Shown piece after piece: positions 28,973-36,701 of a stretch of 58,372 nt of DNA. This stretch comes from Deltaproteobacteria bacterium. GTDB taxonomy: Bacteria > Desulfobacterota > Desulfobacteria > Desulfobacterales > UBA2156. The stretch spans positions 70,851-129,222 of the forward strand of contig JAFDGC010000003.1 of the NCBI GenBank assembly GCA_019309485.1, in the 5' to 3' direction. The notes under the pieces were generated by a model. It searched no databases. It was given only the letters and a program-made list of their open reading frames with translations, and was not told the origin of the DNA. Position 1 is the stretch's first letter, and each line of letters starts with the position of its first letter. Made by a program: the position numbers and the translations under genes.

Positions 28973-29238
28973 TTCACCCGGTTTCCTTGTTTGGACCGCT
29001 TTTCGTAATAATCTTCTTCCTTGACGATGAAAAGCCCCATGCCCTTGGCGATGAGGATCAAGAGCATGCATCCGATAAAGCCGAACAGGGCGAAAAATTC
29101 CGGGAAATACTGGAATTTGAAGTGATAATGAACGGCGTGGGAATACAGCCACACGCCGTCCAGAATGAGGCTCACCGCCAAGGCTGCCCAGTACACTCTC
29201 CAGAAAAGCCGTTTGGGATAGACCCTGAGCCGATGCAT
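28969..29238 (-). CDS. Small two-helix membrane protein in the antiporter operon
   Basis: This 89-aa protein starts MHRLRVYPKRLFWRVYW and has two hydrophobic segments (WAALAVSLILDGVWLY and FFALFGFIGCMLLILIAKGM) ending in a charged EEDYYEKRSKQGNRVK tail. It lies between two large antiporter subunits. Its start follows the upstream stop directly and its stop overlaps the next start, so it is surely translated with them. I cannot assign a named family; it may be an assembly or accessory subunit. Confidence 0.75.
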   Translation of the reverse strand: MHRLRVYPKRLFWRVYWAALAVSLILDGVWLYSHAVHYHFKFQYFPEFFALFGFIGCMLLILIAKGMGLFIVKEEDYYEKRSKQGNRVK

Positions 29239-30798
29239 CTATCTTCCCCCGAAAATATCCGTGACGGCCAATGCGGCCAGATCATGAATGAAAAAGATTC
29301 CCGGAAAAAGGCAAAGAAGGATGGAAAAGGCCGCCGTAACCGTAAGGGGGATGACCATAAAAAGATAAAGGGGTCGTTGCTTTTCCATCCATTTTGTTTT
29401 TTCCTCCAAAGGGGCCACCCGTTCTTCCGCATCCTGTAAAAGCATTTGGGATTCGGGGATTTTCCCGAAAAACGCCTCCCGGATCACCGGGAAAAAATAG
29501 ACCACATCCAAAAGGGAGCCCGCCAGGATGACGCCCAAAAAAACCAGTCCCCCCGATTGGATGGCCCCCAGGGCGATGTGCCATTTGCTTAAAAAGCCGG
29601 CCAGCGGCGGGGCCCCGCACATCCCGAAGGCACCGATCATGAAGGCGCCCAGGGTGATGGGGAGGGCCCGACCGATCCCCTTCATTTTGCTGATCTCCTT
29701 CTTCCCAGCAATGGCCGCCGCCGCGCCGGCGCATAAAAAGAGGGTGATTTTCATGAATCCATGAAACGGAATGTGCAGCAACGCCCCTTTGGCGGCCATG
29801 GGGCTCAGCAGTGCAATGCCCAGTATGATGAAGGAAAGTTGGTTGATGGTGGAATAGGCGAGCATCCGTTTCAAGTTGTCCTGGCCAACGGCGTACAGGT
29901 TGGCCGCAAGGATCGTGAACGCGGCGATGACGGCCAGAATCATCCCCAGGTGAAGGGCGGCCATGAGGTTTAGCCCATAGACATAATAGACGACGCGGAA
30001 AATGCAAAAGACCCCGGCCTTGACCACGGCCACGGCGTGCAAAAGGGCGCTCACCGGCGTGGGGGCCACCATGGCGCTGGGAAGCCAGGCGTGCAAGGGC
30101 ATCCAGGCCGCCTTGACGCACCCGATGAGGAAAAAGACAAAGACCAGGGAAAGGGCCCACCCGGGGATGTTTTTCGCCGCCGGAAGCAAAATCCCCTGGG
30201 GGTGAAAGCCGGTGCTCGATACCCAATGATAGGTCATCAGAATGGCGATCAGGAAAAAAACCCCGCCGGTGAGAAGATACGCCAAATACTTGTGCCCGGC
30301 GGAAACGGCTTCCGGGGATTCCTCGTGGGCCACCAGGGGATAGGTGGACAGGGTCAGGATTTCGTAGAAGATGAAAAGGGTCACCAGGTTGGCGGAAAAG
30401 GCCACCCCCACGGCGCTGAACAGGGCCACGGCAAAGCAAAAGTAAAACCGGGTCTGGGCATGTTCCTTGAGAACCCGCATGTAGCCGATGGAATAAACGG
30501 AGACCAGAATCCACAGGCAGGAAGCGGTGGTGGCAAAGATCAGTCCCGGGGCGTCGGCGCGCAGATGAAACGCCACCCCGGGAAACAGGGGGAACAAAAC
30601 CACTTCCAACGGCCCGGTGACGGCCACCGCGGCGTTCATGGAAAGGACCATGGTAAACAGACAGACGCTTCCGGCGACCGTCCACATTTCCCTGAGGTTC
30701 GGACGGTTTTTGGAAAAAAGAATCAGGATGGAAACCAATCCGGGGAGTGCGACCGCCCAAAGGGGGCGGTATTCCATGGAAAGAAAAAGTGCCATCAT
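29239..30798 (-). CDS. Proton/sodium antiporter-like membrane subunit (MrpD/NuoN family), second copy
   Basis: This 519-aa polytopic protein of the complex I/Mrp antiporter family shows LVTLFIFYEILTLSTYPLVAHEESPEA (conserved Glu helix), AAWMPLHAWLPSAMVAPTPVSALLHAVAVVKAG (channel motif with Lys) and AYSTINQLSFIILGIAL. The C-terminal part has a polar loop (EKTKWMEKQRP) before the last helix. Together with the copies at 27218 and 30826 it gives the cluster three cation-translocating subunits. Confidence 0.92.
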   Translation of the reverse strand: MMALFLSMEYRPLWAVALPGLVSILILFSKNRPNLREMWTVAGSVCLFTMVLSMNAAVAVTGPLEVVLFPLFPGVAFHLRADAPGLIFATTASCLWILVSVYSIGYMRVLKEHAQTRFYFCFAVALFSAVGVAFSANLVTLFIFYEILTLSTYPLVAHEESPEAVSAGHKYLAYLLTGGVFFLIAILMTYHWVSSTGFHPQGILLPAAKNIPGWALSLVFVFFLIGCVKAAWMPLHAWLPSAMVAPTPVSALLHAVAVVKAGVFCIFRVVYYVYGLNLMAALHLGMILAVIAAFTILAANLYAVGQDNLKRMLAYSTINQLSFIILGIALLSPMAAKGALLHIPFHGFMKITLFLCAGAAAAIAGKKEISKMKGIGRALPITLGAFMIGAFGMCGAPPLAGFLSKWHIALGAIQSGGLVFLGVILAGSLLDVVYFFPVIREAFFGKIPESQMLLQDAEERVAPLEEKTKWMEKQRPLYLFMVIPLTVTAAFSILLCLFPGIFFIHDLAALAVTDIFGGR

Positions 30799-30825
30799 GC
30801 GTCCTTTGTCCGGTGCGAGCAGGCC

Positions 30826-32331
30826 TTACAACCCGCCGGGCACGGCGGGCAGAATGAGGGTTTTCACAATGAAGGAGTTTCCGATGCCGATGGCCAAAAT
30901 GCCGGCGGCCAGGATCCCCCCAACCACCAGCATGCCCAGGGGCGCCTCCTGGATCGTGAGTGCATCGATCCGGGGTTCCGGTATCGACTGCGGGGCCTTT
31001 GCATGCAGATAGAGGCCCTTGTCAAAGACACGGAAAAAGAGCGCCACATTGATGAGGGTGCAGACAAGCAGGGCGGCCACAAAGGCCCAGTGCCCCGCCT
31101 CGATCCCCCCTAACAACAGGTACCACTTGCTGAAAAAGCCGCAGGTGGGGGGAACGCCGATGACAGCCAGCGCTCCGATGGTAAAAACAATCGCGGTAAG
31201 GGGCATTTTCCGGAAAATCCCGAAAAAATGATTTATTCCATGCCCTCCGGTTCGGTGGGTCACCATCATCCCAACAAGAAAGAGGGAGGCCATCATGACT
31301 GCATCGTTGACAATATGGAAGATCGCCCCCTTCAGGGCCGTCGGGTTGGCGATCCCGATGCCGCCCACGATGTAGCCGACCTCGGCCACGATGATAAACG
31401 CGAGCATCCGTTTGAAATCGGTCTGGGACAAGGCCGATATCCCGCCGAAGAGAATGGCAAGGATGCCGAACCAGACCAATAGACCCGATGCCTTCGCGGC
31501 CTGCACCACGTATTCGGGATGAAAGACCGTAAAACCGATGCGGATCAGCACGTAGGCCATGACCTTGGTCATGATGGGGGCGATTGTGGTGCTCACGATG
31601 GAGGGAGCCTTTGCGTAAGCATCGGGAAGCCAGAGGTGCAGGGGAAAGAGCGCCATCTTGATGGCGATACCGAATAAAATGAAGGCAAATCCGGAAAGGA
31701 CCGCATGAGATCCTTCCATTTCCCTCAGGAGACCGGACAAATCGGCCATGTTTAGCGTTCCGGTGACGATATAAAGGTACCCCACGCCCAAAAGGTACCA
31801 GCTCGCCCCCACGGTCCCCATGAGGAGATAGCGGAAGCTCGCCACCATGGCCCCGGGCTCGCCCATGGCGATGAGGGCATACGCCGTCAAAGAGGAGACT
31901 TCCAGGAAGACGTATAGATTGAACATGTCCCCGGTGAGTATCATCCCCAAAAGTCCCGTGAACAGAAGGAGAAAGAGCGCGTAAAACGGGGCTTCCTTTA
32001 AGGGGAGTTCCAAGGGAACGCTTTTCTTGGAAGCGATCCCCGTCAGGCTAAAAAGAAAGGTCACGAGGACGCCCATGAGGGCGTTGAGGGAATCGATCCG
32101 GAGGGCGATTCCCCAGGGAGGGTCCCAGCCTCCCAGGAAATAGTCGACGGGACCGCGTTGATGGACAAAGATCAACAGGTGCAGCGCACACCAAAAGGCG
32201 GCGGCAAGGGCTGTGCAGGCCGCGTAAAAGCAAAGGTTTTTTCTCCAAAATCCGATGATGGGAACGGCAAAGGCCGTCAACAGCGGAATGAGGACCACCA
32301 GAATCGCACTTATGGGTTGATTCGGATCCAT
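30826..32331 (-). CDS. mrpD: Multisubunit cation antiporter subunit D (MrpD/MbhH-like)
   Basis: This subunit of about 501 aa shows MFNLYVFLEVSSLTAYALIAMGE, MALFPLHLWLPDAYAKAPSIVSTTIAPIMTKVMAYVLIRIGF and RMLAFIIVAEVGYIVGGIGIANPTALKGAIFHIVNDAVM, all typical of MrpD/MbhH. ATG 32331 begins MDPNQPISAILVV; the in-frame upstream extension is polar and without a membrane segment. It follows the MrpC gene except for an intervening cyclic-nucleotide-binding protein, keeping the standard Mrp/Mbh order. Confidence 0.93.
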   Translation of the reverse strand: MDPNQPISAILVVLIPLLTAFAVPIIGFWRKNLCFYAACTALAAAFWCALHLLIFVHQRGPVDYFLGGWDPPWGIALRIDSLNALMGVLVTFLFSLTGIASKKSVPLELPLKEAPFYALFLLLFTGLLGMILTGDMFNLYVFLEVSSLTAYALIAMGEPGAMVASFRYLLMGTVGASWYLLGVGYLYIVTGTLNMADLSGLLREMEGSHAVLSGFAFILFGIAIKMALFPLHLWLPDAYAKAPSIVSTTIAPIMTKVMAYVLIRIGFTVFHPEYVVQAAKASGLLVWFGILAILFGGISALSQTDFKRMLAFIIVAEVGYIVGGIGIANPTALKGAIFHIVNDAVMMASLFLVGMMVTHRTGGHGINHFFGIFRKMPLTAIVFTIGALAVIGVPPTCGFFSKWYLLLGGIEAGHWAFVAALLVCTLINVALFFRVFDKGLYLHAKAPQSIPEPRIDALTIQEAPLGMLVVGGILAAGILAIGIGNSFIVKTLILPAVPGGL

Positions 32332-32421
32332 CCTGTTCGGCGCTGCCGCTTCCTTTCGTGTCCATGATCCGGTTCTTTCCGGGGTCCCGCAGCCCTTTGC
32401 CAAGCGGAACAGCCGCCGGGA

Positions 32422-32907
32422 TCAGAGATCCACCAGGGGCCGGATGTCCGGATGGGACCGGATGACCTTTAGAAACTGTTCGGTCCGCCGATCGAGACGC
32501 TTTTTCACCACCATCACGATGCGCTGCATCAGGTAATACCCCATGGTATGATCTTCCTCGAGAAGCCGGCGGATGTCGCTTCGGGTAATGGAAAACAGCT
32601 CGCAGTCCTCGGCACAGACGGCATCCAGGGTATAGGATTCCAAGTCGCTGAGCATGGCGGACCAGCCGATGGAATAACCGGGTTTGATGGATGTCACGGA
32701 AACCCGGATTTTATCCGATACCCGTTGTTCCAAAAGGACCTTCCCTTTTTTGAGCATGTAAAAAGTGTCCCCGGGATCCCCTTCCTTGAAAATGACATGT
32801 CCGGTTTCGAACGAAAGGCGGGCCACATGCGGCAGCAGTTTGTCGAGCATGTCATCCGTCAAATATCCCAGGATGACAATCTGTTTCAGCTCCTGGCGGG
32901 TAACCAT
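32422..32907 (-). CDS. Cyclic nucleotide-binding domain protein inside the antiporter operon
   Basis: This protein of about 161 aa is essentially one cNMP-binding domain: ARLSFETGHVIFKEGDPGDTFYMLKKGKVLLE and PGYSIGWSAMLSDLESYTLDAVCAEDCELFSITRSDIRRLLEED. No DNA-binding helix-turn-helix follows, unlike Crp; it ends with a short helix (KVIRSHPDIRPLVDL). The start at 32907 has AAGGA six bases upstream. It is inserted between mrpC and mrpD and may sense a ligand to gate the transporter; that role is inference. Confidence 0.85.
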   Translation of the reverse strand: MVTRQELKQIVILGYLTDDMLDKLLPHVARLSFETGHVIFKEGDPGDTFYMLKKGKVLLEQRVSDKIRVSVTSIKPGYSIGWSAMLSDLESYTLDAVCAEDCELFSITRSDIRRLLEEDHTMGYYLMQRIVMVVKKRLDRRTEQFLKVIRSHPDIRPLVDL

Positions 32908-32917
32908 CACCAATCCT

Positions 32918-33343
32918 TCATTCTTCTTTGTTTTCGGGAACGTTTCGCCGGAATGGGTATTTCGTCAGATTGATTTGATCCTCTTCGAGGGTATCGTACC
33001 GCTGAAAAATCTTTACCGCCAGGGAAAGGGCGACGCCGAGGGTCGCCACTGATACGACAATGGCCGTCAGCATGAGGACATGGGGGAGCGGGTTGATGTA
33101 GGCAGCGGCCCGCACCGCCGCATCCCCGTGGGCATGCCCGTGGTAAAGGATGGGGAGCGTGGCGCCCTTTTTGGCACCGATGGAAATGAAAAACAGGATG
33201 ATGGCCGTTTGAAAAATCCCCATCCCGATGATCTTTTTGATCAAATTTTTTTTTGCGATCATGGCGAAAAGGCCTATCATCATGAGGCTGATGTACGCCC
33301 AATAGTTGTATTTGGTCACGATAAAAGCGATCCACTCCGTCAT
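32918..33343 (-). CDS. mrpC: Multisubunit cation antiporter subunit C (MrpC/NuoK-like)
   Basis: This 141-aa protein has three membrane helices and the NuoK/MrpC pattern (LIKKIIGMGIFQTAIILFFIS and PHVLMLTAIVVSVATLGVALSLAVKI). The insert between helices is His- and Ala-rich (YHGHAHGDAAVRAAAY). The C-terminal tail is charged. Its start follows the previous stop with no gap. NuoK-type subunits form part of the proton path next to the large antiporter subunits. Confidence 0.9.
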   Translation of the reverse strand: MTEWIAFIVTKYNYWAYISLMMIGLFAMIAKKNLIKKIIGMGIFQTAIILFFISIGAKKGATLPILYHGHAHGDAAVRAAAYINPLPHVLMLTAIVVSVATLGVALSLAVKIFQRYDTLEEDQINLTKYPFRRNVPENKEE

Positions 33344-34171
33344 TTACAGCCCCTCGTCCTGCTTTCCAACCGAAGACAGGTTGGTATAGATGGCGAACAT
33401 GACCGCCATGACGGCGATTCCGACCCCGATTTCCACGAACAGGATGCCGTGGGACCGTGCCGTTACCGGGTCCACCCCCAACACGGGGGCCAGGGCGGCG
33501 TAATCCAAAAAATTGCTTTCGAGAAAAAGGCACAGGGCGCCCACCCCGGCATAGATGAAGACGCCCAGGGAACACAAAACAATGGTGATCTTTTCACCGA
33601 GTCGGTGCAACCCGTCCCTGAGATCATGGGTCACGGCGTATAAAATAAAGGCGGCACCGAAGATGACGCCGCCCTGGAACCCCCCGCCCGGGCTGTGATG
33701 GCCGTGGGCGATGACATAAAGGGCGAAAAGCTGAATAAACGGAATGAGCAGACGGCAGGTGGCCCGGATGATGAGATCGTGGGGGACCCAGATGGAATCG
33801 ATCCGTTCGAACTCCACGCTGCCTTCGGGCAAGCGCCCCCCTTTTTCAATGCGCAGGACGATGCCGGTGGGAAGATGCCGATAAAAGCGCGCTTCCGGTG
33901 CCTTGCGTTTGGTCCTGAGGAGGAAAAAGCAGGACAGCCCCGCCGAAAAGATCACCACCGTTTCGAAAAGGGTGTCAAAGCCCCGGAAGTCGGCCAAAAC
34001 GGCCGTCACCATGTTGGGCACGGATGTTTCTTCCAGGCTCTTTTCGATATACCGGGGAGAAACGTGACGGCTTGCCGGTGCATCCGGATCCCCCCAATCC
34101 GGAAAATCAAGGGTGCCGTATACCAGCAACCCCCCGAAAAGAAAGACGATAATGACTCCCGCCGTCTTCAA
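33344..34171 (-). CDS. mrpB: Fused antiporter subunit (MbhE-like N-terminus + MrpB/MbhF)
   Basis: This 275-aa protein is read from TTG 34171, which overlaps the preceding stop and has GGAGG eight bases upstream. Residues 1-90 (AGVIIVFLFGGLLVYGTLDFP ... FRGFDTLFETVVIFSAGL) match MbhE, equal to the C-terminal part of MrpA. The rest matches MrpB: IPFIQLFALYVIAHGHHSPGGGFQGGVIFGAAFIL. Mbh and group-1 Mrp systems keep these as separate or differently split genes, so this is a gene fusion. It is membrane-embedded. Confidence 0.87.
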   Translation of the reverse strand: MKTAGVIIVFLFGGLLVYGTLDFPDWGDPDAPASRHVSPRYIEKSLEETSVPNMVTAVLADFRGFDTLFETVVIFSAGLSCFFLLRTKRKAPEARFYRHLPTGIVLRIEKGGRLPEGSVEFERIDSIWVPHDLIIRATCRLLIPFIQLFALYVIAHGHHSPGGGFQGGVIFGAAFILYAVTHDLRDGLHRLGEKITIVLCSLGVFIYAGVGALCLFLESNFLDYAALAPVLGVDPVTARSHGILFVEIGVGIAVMAVMFAIYTNLSSVGKQDEGL

Positions 34172-34413
34172 TCTGTTGTCCTCCGGGTGGTTCGAAAAAC
34201 CGCGGCCACGAATAAAACGGTGCTCACGCCGGCCCCCACCGATGCCTCGGTGAAGGCCACGTCCACTGCGCCCATGACGGCCCATAACAGGCACATCATA
34301 AAGGAGTAGGCGCCGAATAGAATGGCCGCGCCCAAAAGATCCTTCACGCTGATGGCCGCCACGGCACAGATGACCACCAGGCTCAGGATGATCAGGTCAA
34401 ACTGCCATATCAT
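34168..34413 (-). CDS. DUF4040 / MbhD-like antiporter subunit
   Basis: This 81-aa protein (MIWQFDLIILSLVVICAVAA ... VAFTEASVGAGVSTVLFVAA) has three helices and the VAFTEASVGAG motif of MbhD, equivalent to part of MrpA. Its ATG overlaps the MrpG stop (ATGA) and its stop overlaps the next start (TTGA). A longer in-frame reading to 34710 would run through mrpG and is rejected. Confidence 0.88.
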   Translation of the reverse strand: MIWQFDLIILSLVVICAVAAISVKDLLGAAILFGAYSFMMCLLWAVMGAVDVAFTEASVGAGVSTVLFVAAVFRTTRRTTD

Positions 34414-34739
34414 GCGGCATCCCTTTTTTCCGTCTTGGTCCACGGCATCAGGTTGGCCCGGACGCCGGCGTCCACGATGGCGTGGGTTGCCGTGGGGCTT
34501 GTGATGAACACGAAGACCAGGATCAGCAGTATCTTGAGACCGGTCAAGACCGCGTCCAGGGAAAAGGCTTTGAAGGTAAAAAGCGCCGCCGCGATCATGG
34601 ACATGAAAAGCCCCATGGTGTCCAGTTTTCCGGCGGGATGAAGGCGGGAATAAAAGTCCGGGAACCGGAGAATGCCGACGGCGCCGCCGGTGAAAATGAC
34701 CAGTCCGCACACCAAAAAAAACGTCACCAAAAGATCCAT
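34410..34739 (-). CDS. mrpG: Multisubunit cation antiporter subunit G (MrpG/MbhC)
   Basis: This 109-aa protein has three helices and the PhaG signature GAVGILRFPDFYSRLHPAGKLDTMG, then FITSPTATHAIVDAG near the end. It is translationally coupled to the DUF4040 subunit and lies 50 bases after mrpF. Confidence 0.93.
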   Translation of the reverse strand: MDLLVTFFLVCGLVIFTGGAVGILRFPDFYSRLHPAGKLDTMGLFMSMIAAALFTFKAFSLDAVLTGLKILLILVFVFITSPTATHAIVDAGVRANLMPWTKTEKRDAA

Positions 34740-34789
34740 GGCTTCATTTCCCTTTAAATGGAAAGGTTCACTCCACCATCAGTGGTGGG

Positions 34790-35077
34790 TTACCCCGGCG
34801 GACCTTCGTCATAAAGCCCTTTTCGTTTCTGAAAATACCGGGAAGCGGCAAGGACCGCGATGAAATTCAACAAGGCATAGGCCAAGGCTATGTCCACGAA
34901 CATGTCGACCCGATGGTACAACAGGCCGATGAGGATCAAGAGGGTGGTGGTCTTGGTTCCGATGGCGTTGACACCGATGAGCCGATCCAGGACCGTGGGT
35001 CCGAAAACAGCCCGGTACAGGGAGAGGAGCATCAAAAGGCTCAGGTAGATCCCGGCATAAAAAAATACGGTGTCCAT
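34790..35077 (-). CDS. mrpF: Multisubunit cation antiporter subunit F (MrpF/MbhB)
   Basis: This 95-aa small membrane protein has the MrpF pattern SLYRAVFGPTVLDRLIGVNAIGTKTTTLL and a final helix (DIALAYALLNFIAVLAASRY). Its ATG shares one base with the mrpE stop (TAATG). Confidence 0.9.
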   Translation of the reverse strand: MDTVFFYAGIYLSLLMLLSLYRAVFGPTVLDRLIGVNAIGTKTTTLLILIGLLYHRVDMFVDIALAYALLNFIAVLAASRYFQKRKGLYDEGPPG

Positions 35078-35649
35078 TACGATTCAAAAACCTTGGCGAT
35101 CCGTTCTTCCATCTCTCCGGGGAGCCCTTCTCCGGAAACCGTATCGATCACATGCACTTGAAAATCCCCGTAAATGGATACAAACACGGTGATGGTCCCC
35201 GGAGTGAGGGTGATGGAGTTGGCAAAGGTGACCAGGGCCATATCCTCTTTCAGCCGACTTTTGAACTGGATGATCCTGGGATCGATCAAGTCCTTCATCC
35301 GGGGATGAAAAACCAAGTAAAGCACGTGGATGTTGGCCAAAAACACCTGATAAATCAGCCAGGGGGTATATCGGGCGAATCGGAGCCACACGCCGGGGAT
35401 CCTGGAAAAATCCACTCCGGCAAAGAGCAGATCCGAACAAAGATGCGCCACGATCCCGCAGGAGACGGCCCCTAAAAACAGATGAAACAAGTCGAATTTT
35501 CCGGAAAACAGGATCCAGAACGCCATTAAGAGAACAAAGGTCACAACAGATTCGAGCCCCCGGCGGCTTCGCCGCAAAGGTTCCGGGGAGGCGGGATCGG
35601 GTCGGGTCGAGGATCCCCGGCGACGTTTTTTAAAGGCTTGGAAAACCAC
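35077..35649 (-). CDS. mrpE: Multisubunit cation antiporter subunit E (MrpE/MbhA)
   Basis: This 190-aa protein begins at GTG 35649 behind GGGGG. It has a basic head (KKRRRGSSTRPD), about three N-terminal helices and the MrpE block NSITLTPGTITVFVSIYGDFQVHVID. It is the first gene of the antiporter cluster (order E-F-G-D-EB-C-[CNB]-D-D2-small-D3), matching the order in Mrp and Mbh modules. The next gene upstream (82 bases) is a cytidylate kinase-like gene. Confidence 0.9.
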   Translation of the reverse strand: MVFQAFKKRRRGSSTRPDPASPEPLRRSRRGLESVVTFVLLMAFWILFSGKFDLFHLFLGAVSCGIVAHLCSDLLFAGVDFSRIPGVWLRFARYTPWLIYQVFLANIHVLYLVFHPRMKDLIDPRIIQFKSRLKEDMALVTFANSITLTPGTITVFVSIYGDFQVHVIDTVSGEGLPGEMEERIAKVFES

Positions 35650-35731
35650 GATGCGCCCCCTTTAAGAGGCTTCCTTGGAATGGAAAAGGATACCGCAGCC
35701 TTTCGGCGATACGCATTTTCCCCTAAAAAGG

Positions 35732-36352
35732 TTATGACAGCGTTTTCGTTACCAGGCGGCAGACCAGCCGGCATGCCGTATCCAGATGCAATCGGCTGGT
35801 ATTCAAGACAAGATGGTATAGAATGGGGGTGTCGTAATCGGCCCTTCCGAATTTTCGATATAAATTGGCCCTCCGCCGATCCTCCTGCGCCACCGTTTCC
35901 TGGGCTTTTGCCTGGGTGAAGTCATAATGTTTCTTCATGAAGGCCACACGATCCTTATGGTCGGCCCGGACCAGGACGTGGAAGGCATCCGTCCGCTCTT
36001 GGAGGAAGTACTGGCTCCCCCGCCCGACGATGACGGCATTCCCCATATCGGCGATTTCGGTGATGATTTTGGAGAGAAGATCCACGTAAATTTCTTCTTC
36101 GATGATCTCCCCTTTTCGTTCCAATAGGGTGTCCCGAAGGTTTTTGGGCATGATCTGACCGACGAACCGATTGAAAATGCCGGAACCGTCCTTTTCCAGG
36201 GCATCCACCGTTTCCGCGGAAACCCGTGCCTGATCGGCCACCATCTGGATCAGTTCGTTGTCATAAAGGGCATATCCCAATTCCCGGGAGACGTTTTCGG
36301 CCAGGGTTCGCCCCCCGGCGCCGAATTGTCGGGAAACGGTAATGACGGGCAT
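35732..36352 (-). CDS. Cytidylate kinase-like family protein
   Basis: This 206-aa P-loop protein opens MPVITVSRQFGAGGRTLAENV, the variant GAGGR nucleotide-binding motif of the cytidylate kinase-like family. Later blocks are GMPVIVGRG-like (NAVIVGRGSQYFLQ) and HVLVRADHKDRVAFM. Genuine CMP kinase activity is uncertain, since these paralogues often differ in substrate site. The ATG follows AAAGGAGGACTGG. It may be cotranscribed with the antiporter genes. Confidence 0.82.
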   Translation of the reverse strand: MPVITVSRQFGAGGRTLAENVSRELGYALYDNELIQMVADQARVSAETVDALEKDGSGIFNRFVGQIMPKNLRDTLLERKGEIIEEEIYVDLLSKIITEIADMGNAVIVGRGSQYFLQERTDAFHVLVRADHKDRVAFMKKHYDFTQAKAQETVAQEDRRRANLYRKFGRADYDTPILYHLVLNTSRLHLDTACRLVCRLVTKTLS

Positions 36353-36391
36353 CCAGTCCTCCTTTTTCGTCGGCGGGGAGGCTCGGATGGA

Positions 36392-36420
36392 ACCATAATC
36401 AAGTTCTGAACTAACTTCAA
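36392..36420 (-). promoter_or_regulatory. Candidate promoter of the cytidylate kinase-like gene
   Basis: On the minus strand TTGAAG (36420-36415), 17 bases, TATGGT (36397-36392), 40 bases ahead of the ATG. It could drive the whole run to the antiporter cluster. Confidence 0.45.
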
Positions 36421-36490
36421 GCCAAAAAATGATAAAATGTAGAACGTCGGGTCGATGAAGGCTTCATCACCGAGGGCGGACGAAAGAGAA

Positions 36491-36516
36491 CCGGGTGCCG
36501 GCCATCCGGCGCCCGG
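36491..36516 (-). terminator. Hairpin terminator after the mobB-microprotein unit
   Basis: CCGGGTGCCGG and CCGGCGCCCGG form an 11-bp stem with a CCAT loop. On the minus strand it is followed by TTCTCTTTCG, a loose T-rich tract. It lies about 95 bases past the microprotein stop. Confidence 0.55.
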
Positions 36517-36611
36517 CATCTTTATCGGACCGTGTTGAAGGCGGAATGTTATTCCGAAGGGGTTTTGGGGGGGTTGTTCTTTTTTCCCGTCACCTGACAG
36601 GCGTCTTTGAC

Positions 36612-36701
36612 TCACGTGGAAATTCCCAGCCTGGGCAGAATATAGGCCTGGAGGGCGATCCACACCCCGATGACGATCAAAAGCACGAGAATTTCATTCA
36701 T
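36612..36701 (-). CDS. 29-aa single-helix microprotein, translationally coupled to mobB
   Basis: The product is one hydrophobic helix (MNEILVLLIVIGVWIALQAY) followed by ILPRLGIST. Its ATG overlaps the mobB stop as ATGA and GGGAAACGCG lies just before it, so expression through coupling is likely. It ends well before the terminator at 36491. Charge at the N-terminus is low and the helix is about 20 residues, as in small membrane-binding subunits. I do not recognise a named family. It is too short for most gene finders. Confidence 0.7.
   Translation of the reverse strand: MNEILVLLIVIGVWIALQAYILPRLGIST

Noticed and set aside
34168-34710. A 180-codon reading that would merge the DUF4040 subunit with upstream sequence
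   Set aside because: The extra N-terminus lies within mrpG in another frame; the ATG at 34413 overlapping the mrpG stop gives the correct family start.
27218-35649. Membrane-bound [NiFe] hydrogenase operon
   Set aside because: The order resembles Mbh, but no hydrogenase large or small subunit, nor maturation gene, is present on either side.
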